DNA of 64,000 nt, taken from contig JAEQBH010000884.1 of assembly GCA_016808115.1 (NCBI GenBank), positions 124,001 to 188,000 on the forward strand, given 5' to 3'. This DNA is from Tetrastigma voinierianum. Lineage: Eukaryota > Streptophyta > Magnoliopsida > Vitales > Vitaceae. The position numbers were made by a program, and so were the translations under genes. The notes below the pieces were generated by a model. That model saw nothing but the letters and a program-made list of their open reading frames with translations, did not search any database and was not told where the DNA came from. Of this stretch, positions 58,880-64,000 are shown piece after piece. Within the stretch, counting starts at the first letter, position 1, and the number at the start of each line of letters is the position of its first letter.

Positions 58880-60446
58880 TTGGTGTATTCTGTGTAATAT
58901 TTATTTATTTAAAATTAAATATTTTCTTGTAATATTTTTTAAATGGTTTTCTCCATTCTTTTCTAAATCTTTTATATTTTGTAAATCTTCTTCTTGGCTT
59001 TCTTATTTGTTTTCTAAATTTTATTTTCTTATAATCCTTACACCCCTATTTTCCTTGGATATTTTCTATTTTATCACAAAATATATTCTCTTATTTCTTA
59101 CCTTTTTTATAATATACACCAAGGTGCATAGTCTCCCTTCATTTTCTTTAAAAATTTTATTATGGCTCCTAGAGTATCAGCATCTTCTTTTCTTATTTTT
59201 TCACATTCTTCTTGGAAATAATTATTCCATTTTCCTAGTAATTTCTCGTAATATGTATCTGCTAAGATTGTCATGTTCATATTGTTATCAACGACATCAT
59301 AATACCATTTACTAAATTCATATGTATATTCCTATATATCTTTCTTCTTACAAATTTGTAATTGTACTAATTTATTTCTAGTTTCTCTTATATATTTCCT
59401 TCTTTGCTCTATATTGTTTGTCATCCATTGTTTTTTAGAAATTCATTTACTATATATCTAATAAAAGTATCTACACCTTCGAATATCTTTACTTTGGAAA
59501 TTCTGATCAACATTATTGTAATTCTACATTAAATGAGTCTTTTGATAATCTTCATTTTCTTGCTATCTCTTTGTTAAATGTTCCTATCATTATTTGGGTC
59601 TTAGGATTATTATCTCAATTTGTTTCTTGTGTCATAAAGTATAATGTCATTGTCTGTGGCCATTTATTTAACATTGTTTTAATATCCTTTTGACAGTCTA
59701 TGTCTAGGTATGCATACTCCTATGTTCCCTAATTGTTCAATTTTTGTTTCTTTTAGTTCATATTTAGGTATTTTATATTGTTTTTCAAATGTTTCTCGAT
59801 ATTCTTCTTTTATCCTATTAGGTCCTCCTATGTGTCCTATATGATTCACATCTTTTGTTTTATTTAAATTTATTATCTGTATTTATATCATTATATCTTT
59901 TATTTTACTTTCACTTATTTGACTAATTCTTCAACAGTTTCTTTTTCTATTACTTGTTTTCCTTCTTTTATTTTTCTTTTTCTTTCTAACTCTAAATATT
60001 ATTCTAATAACTTTTCATCTAAACTTCATTTTTCTATATCTTCCCTTTTATTGTTAACTCGGGATATTTTAAATATTATTTGTTATCTTATTTTAAATTA
60101 GTTTAACTTTAATATATTTTGGATCTTTTCACCATACTTATAAGAGTATTTTTATTGTATTTCATATATACCATTCTATTTTCTAATTTTTCTAGTATGT
60201 TTCTCTTTTATTACCTTTAAAAGCTTCATCATCGTTTCTATCTTTTAATTCCATTATGTATTTTTTTCTTTTTTCTACCAAAATTGAATTTTTCCTCAAG
60301 GGGATCCATTTTATGTTTTCTTTATTAGTTTGACTCTTTCTATTACAAATTTTCTCCATTTTTTATTGAGTCTATTTTCTTTTAATTTTCTGTTATCTTT
60401 TGGAGACAAATTTCCTATTTCTTTTTTTATTAGATTTTTAATTATT
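58880..60446. other. A-rich degraded viral coding region
   Basis: The plus strand is T-rich throughout (minus strand A-rich), matching the flanking viral remnants. Only broken frames are left; this is where the coat protein body should lie. Confidence 0.5.
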
Positions 60447-60680
60447 TTAGAATGTTTGTCCTTCATTCTTATTCTTTATTTTTTCAATAAATTTTTGTAT
60501 TTTACTTGGATTTATATGTATTTTTATTGATAAGTATTCATTATAACTTTCTATTATATTAGGAATTATTATGTCTGTAAGTTCTATATATTTTTCTGGA
60601 TTAGCTTTTTTAGATAAAGGTAAGCAAATTTCAAAACATTTCATTATCATTAGGTATATAGTTTCCTTTATACTTTGCAT
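60447..60680 (-). pseudogene. Viral N-terminal ORF remnant, function unknown
   Basis: A 77-codon Lys/Ile-rich minus-strand frame in the 5' coding region of the virus. It has no recognised domain; it may belong to the coat-protein polyprotein. Low certainty. Confidence 0.3.
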
Positions 60681-61055
60681 TTTTCTGTCATTTAAATCTT
60701 GATTTATTTGTGATTTTCTTTCTATGTATTTTGTCTATAGTCTTCATCAATAAATCTCTTATTGTTATTTTACTCATTATTTAAGTTTTCAAAATTTTCA
60801 TTATTTTCATAATCTTCATTTAGTTGTATAATTGTTATTGATTCTTATAAAGATAATTAAGGCTTAAAGATATATAAGATTCTTAATATCCAATCATTTG
60901 TTCGTAATTCTACCTTATAATAAGTTAGGAATTCTATTATCACAATATCATTTTAATCATAATCATCGTGTTCTTCTATTATTTTCATAATTTCAAAAGG
61001 TTTAATACAATTAGATAAATATATTTGTGTTAGAGTGAAAATAATAAAATAATCA

Positions 61056-61113
61056 TAAATATAGTGAGTTTATAGCTCTATATGGCTATAGAGCTATAAA
61101 CTCACTATATTTA
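61056..61113. repeat. Perfect 27-bp inverted repeat, 4-base loop
   Basis: Arms 61056-61082 and 61087-61113 are perfectly complementary around TGGC. On the viral strand it lies between the terminal repeat and the first ORF, the place of the leader stem-loop in caulimovirus pregenomic RNA. Confidence 0.92.
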
Positions 61114-61161
61114 CTGTTTAATAAAATAATGGTATATAAACTAAAATAGGCGGTTCCTTTT

Positions 61162-61442
61162 ATATTTAGAAAAAGAGTGGCTCAGCACTTTGGTTTACTG
61201 CCTATAAATAAATAGGCAATTCCTTCTTTTATTTATAGGCAATTCCTTCTTCCATATTTTGATCGTTCGAGAATGTGAGAGAAAATTATAAGAAAAAGCA
61301 AGGGATTTTTTCTCGGATTTAATATGGGATTTATGGTGGAGCTATTTTTGGATAGTGATAAACATTTGATTATTTCGGATTTATATTTTTTCTTATATTA
61401 ATCTCGGTTTTTTTATGAGGTAAGCCGTGAAAATCTATGTAA
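61162..61442. repeat. Terminal direct repeat of the pararetrovirus, right copy
   Basis: Counterpart of 51722-51997, ending at the same viral base (CTATGTAATTAT). It has an extra short duplication of ATAGGCAATTCCTTCTT. Beyond it the sequence is host-like. Confidence 0.85.
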
Positions 61443-64000
61443 TTATATAAATTTATTACATAATGAATTTTATTTTGGTTGGCTCGTAATTTTTTTTTTC
61501 TGATAAAAGAGTTGTTTATGTAAATCTTTGTATAATTTATTTCTATGCTCTAGTTGATATTTTACCAAAGTTAACGTCACAATAATATATTTATCCCTTA
61601 ACATCCACCAATATCAAATAGACAACTAATATGATTTTCCCAAATACCTCCTAACTTCTGTAGAAGTGCTTCTAAGAATTAGGAAGTGCTTACAACCCTC
61701 TTGCAGTCACTCCTGACTCAAAATTATGATATTAAAAACCCCATCTAGAGCAATCATTACGAGAGATTTAGAGAACACAAATGACGTTAAAAAAGTTCAT
61801 GAATGGATGGTTAAGACATGGGATTGCATAAATCAATTGTACCTAACTTCATATCTTTGTTTAATCTTTTATATTCTTTGTCCAGTCTGACAATGGAGAC
61901 AATTTAATTGTATTGGAATTGTGCATTAGCATCTTTTTTCCCTTAAAGATAAAGAAGTATTAAGAGTATATTCCATCTTCAGTGCAAAATTTAAAATGTA
62001 GTAAATCCCTGTACCTCTCTCATGTTCCCTTCTTCAAAGTATGGAATTCAAAATTCTCTGGCCATTCCATTTCTTTTCACCAAATCCCTCCATTCTATAC
62101 ACAGGTAGAAAACAGCCAATTGGGCCCTGGTGACAAGGCCATGGTTTTCTTATACCTGCAACCTGATAGACTAAGGGACTCTGACCCAGCTTCTAATAAG
62201 CCTCAAAATATTTCAATGGAAACTTACAACCCACCTGATTATTTTCAGGTGTTCAACTGTGGACCAGGTTTAGCTCAATCAATGCTAAGGGTCGGCTGGG
62301 GTTTATCTGGCCCGGATTAACTTGGAAGTGCGTAGGATTAGTGGAGGTGCGCGCAGTGAGCAGAAAGGTTTATTTGGAGTCAAATCTCAAGCCATCTAGC
62401 TCATCATCATCTTTATCATTTGTCTGGAATATTATATCTAGTTGGGCTAGCAAGATGACAACCCAGTTATAGAACTTGCTTAGAAAAATATGAATGCTGA
62501 TTGGGATACTGGTTTCTCTTGATTACAAACTACTCTCTCCATACATATGAATGCTATAGGTATCTTTCATTCTGTTGGCATTCATTATATTAGGTCTTGA
62601 AGTAGTTTCTTTTGTGGACTGGGGTGGTGAATGGAAGTGGATTAAGCTAAAGGGCTCTGAAAAGTGCATCAAGAATCCAAAATAAAGCTACCCAAAAGGG
62701 TACTTCCGAGGATTTGCAGTACAGAATGAGTTGTAGGTCTTTATTCAAATTTGAAAAGCAAGTGAAACAAAGCAAGAGAGCATGTTCTAAGGGATTACCA
62801 AAGACACCCATTATATGACAAATACCCAACATTAGTTTTTAGTTTTATGAGCAGAGATAAGGGTGAGGGTGAAGTTAAAAGGCGATGTGGGAGGCTCTGT
62901 TTGGATTTGCACTTTTGAGGTGTGAGTTTTGTTTGTTTGCTACTGGATACATGTCACCAGGGGCATTAATCGGGCTAAACAGCGAGTTTAATATTAAAAT
63001 AATTACAATTAACATAGCTTATCTCACCACATCACTTTGGAGTTTTCTTGGACAAATTGAGCTAATGCTCCACCTCAGATGATTACCTTAGCAGCTAGTC
63101 AAAGTACCAATACACCCCTGTTAATTGCTTAGTTTTGGACTTAAGCTACTGAATGTGAATTCCATGCTTGGACTTCTCTAAATAATGAAAGGGACAATAG
63201 GCATAGCTCACATCACCTCTTTGTTTTGGAGTTCTCTTCTACTCTATTGAGCTAACATTCCTGATATACCCTTGTTATCATGTTTTCAGATTCTTGATAT
63301 TGTATTTTTCATATTCAAAATTTGTAGTTCACTCTCATCCTCATGGTGCTTCTGAAACTTGTCTTGACAGTAGTTTATAGTGAATAACAATATATATGTT
63401 TGAGTTTTGGCATGATTTTATGATTCTATCAAATAAGCATGATATTGTGAATTTGCAGTTTTTTAATAAGCCATGAACTATTAGAGGGATGCTAGCAGAT
63501 GTAGTCTTTTTCCCTTTGTCAGGGTAGTTCTGTCAAAGTGCCGATCGATCTAGCATATTAATTTATTTATTTATTCTAATCTTAATTGTGTAGCATATTG
63601 TCAAACAGATGATTATGACAATATGCCCGTTGTCGTTGCCTTCCAGACTCAAGTTCTCAGATCAGTGTTAGCAAAGGAATGGTTTTTTTGAGAGTTCTTT
63701 GAGGGGCATATGGCAGGCAAGGCTATTTCAGTAAGTGGGCATTTTGGAAATCTTCCTCTTAATGACAATCTAGCATTCTTATTTCTTACTAGTGGAATTT
63801 TTCAGTTAAATATTGAGTTTATTACGAATAATAAACTCTAATCAGACAATCAACATGCTATTATCACTACCACCATGGTCGTCATCATCATCATCATCAT
63901 TCTATAATAATATCTATATGTTCCTTTCTTCCGTGGCTAACCCACCTTTCTCATACTTTCTCGGACAGCATTGAGAGCTTAAACATGCCATCTGATCAGT
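61443..64000. other. Intergenic DNA without recognised genes
   Basis: Open frames at 61982-62320 (+), 62647-62832 (-) and 62885-63082 (+) show no known domain, no splice-linked partner and ordinary composition. Nothing supports a gene; a short (CAT)n run lies at about 63882-63901 (ATCATCATC). Confidence 0.5.

Larger units (their letters stand above)
51722..61442 (-). mobile_element. Degenerate endogenous pararetrovirus (Caulimoviridae)
   Basis: Minus-strand remnants occur in the order zinc knuckle, movement-protein-like, aspartic protease, reverse transcriptase and RNase H. No integrase is seen. The coding strand is strongly A-rich. Both ends carry the same ~280-bp sequence in direct orientation (51722-51997 and 61162-61442), as when slightly more than one circular genome length integrates. 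Removing a ~2-kb foreign insert (about 53.57-55.62 kb) and one repeat leaves about 7.4 kb, the usual caulimovirid genome size. Zinc knuckle and movement region both precede the protease-RT, which fits cavemo/solendovirus-like organisation better than badnavirus, but genus is uncertain. Frames are heavily broken and several catalytic residues are substituted, so it is an old, inactive copy. Confidence 0.88.

Noticed and set aside
51722..61442. Reading the terminal repeats as LTRs of an LTR retrotransposon
   Set aside because: The internal proteins are Caulimoviridae-like, no integrase is found, and the repeats lack clear TG...CA ends or a target duplication.
61982..62320. 112-codon plus-strand ORF
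   Set aside because: No recognisable domain, splice partner or compositional support.

Overview
The window is nuclear DNA from a flowering plant, most likely a eudicot. Its genes carry GT-AG introns and plant-specific products: a plastid rhodanese-like calcium sensor, a plant tetraspanin with a GCCKPP motif and a CC-NB-LRR immune receptor. AT-rich intergenic DNA holds Ty1/copia, LINE, MITE-like and pararetroviral insertions. No species is claimed. Every exon model below was checked by hand for splice sites and reading-frame continuity.

Layout. 1-4.4 kb is non-coding and includes a ~253-bp tandem repeat with an expanding 26-bp sub-repeat. 4.6-4.9 kb is a small Mutator-like MITE with an exact 9-bp target duplication. 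6.48-8.78 kb (+) is a two-exon tetraspanin gene. 10.25-15.46 kb (-) is a five-exon plastid CPP1-like/DUF3353 gene. 15.88-20.10 kb is a decayed copia element inside a ~280-bp repeat. 22.37-42.49 kb (-) is a 14-exon acyl-activating enzyme gene (AAE17/18 type, 730 aa). Its 9.6-kb third intron carries a copia element that itself carries a LINE. 45.37-47.93 kb (-) is CAS, the plastid calcium-sensing receptor (six exons, 399 aa). 48.57-51.23 kb (-) is a single-exon CNL resistance gene of 886 codons. 51.72-61.44 kb is one degenerate endogenous pararetrovirus (Caulimoviridae) read on the minus strand and interrupted by about 2 kb of unrelated DNA. 61.44-64 kb shows no recognisable gene.

The host genes do not form a pathway. 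Tetraspanin, CPP1-like and AAE lie side by side, as their families appear to do on Arabidopsis chromosome 5 (from memory), so they may be an old syntenic block. CPP1-like and CAS products are plastid proteins; the AAE product is probably peroxisomal.

The most unusual part is the pararetrovirus just upstream of the resistance gene. Its ends are direct repeats that stop at the same viral position. A 45-bp copy (one mismatch) of the neighbouring resistance gene's coiled-coil coding sequence sits at that junction. The virus also carries a perfect 27-bp-arm hairpin and substituted catalytic residues.
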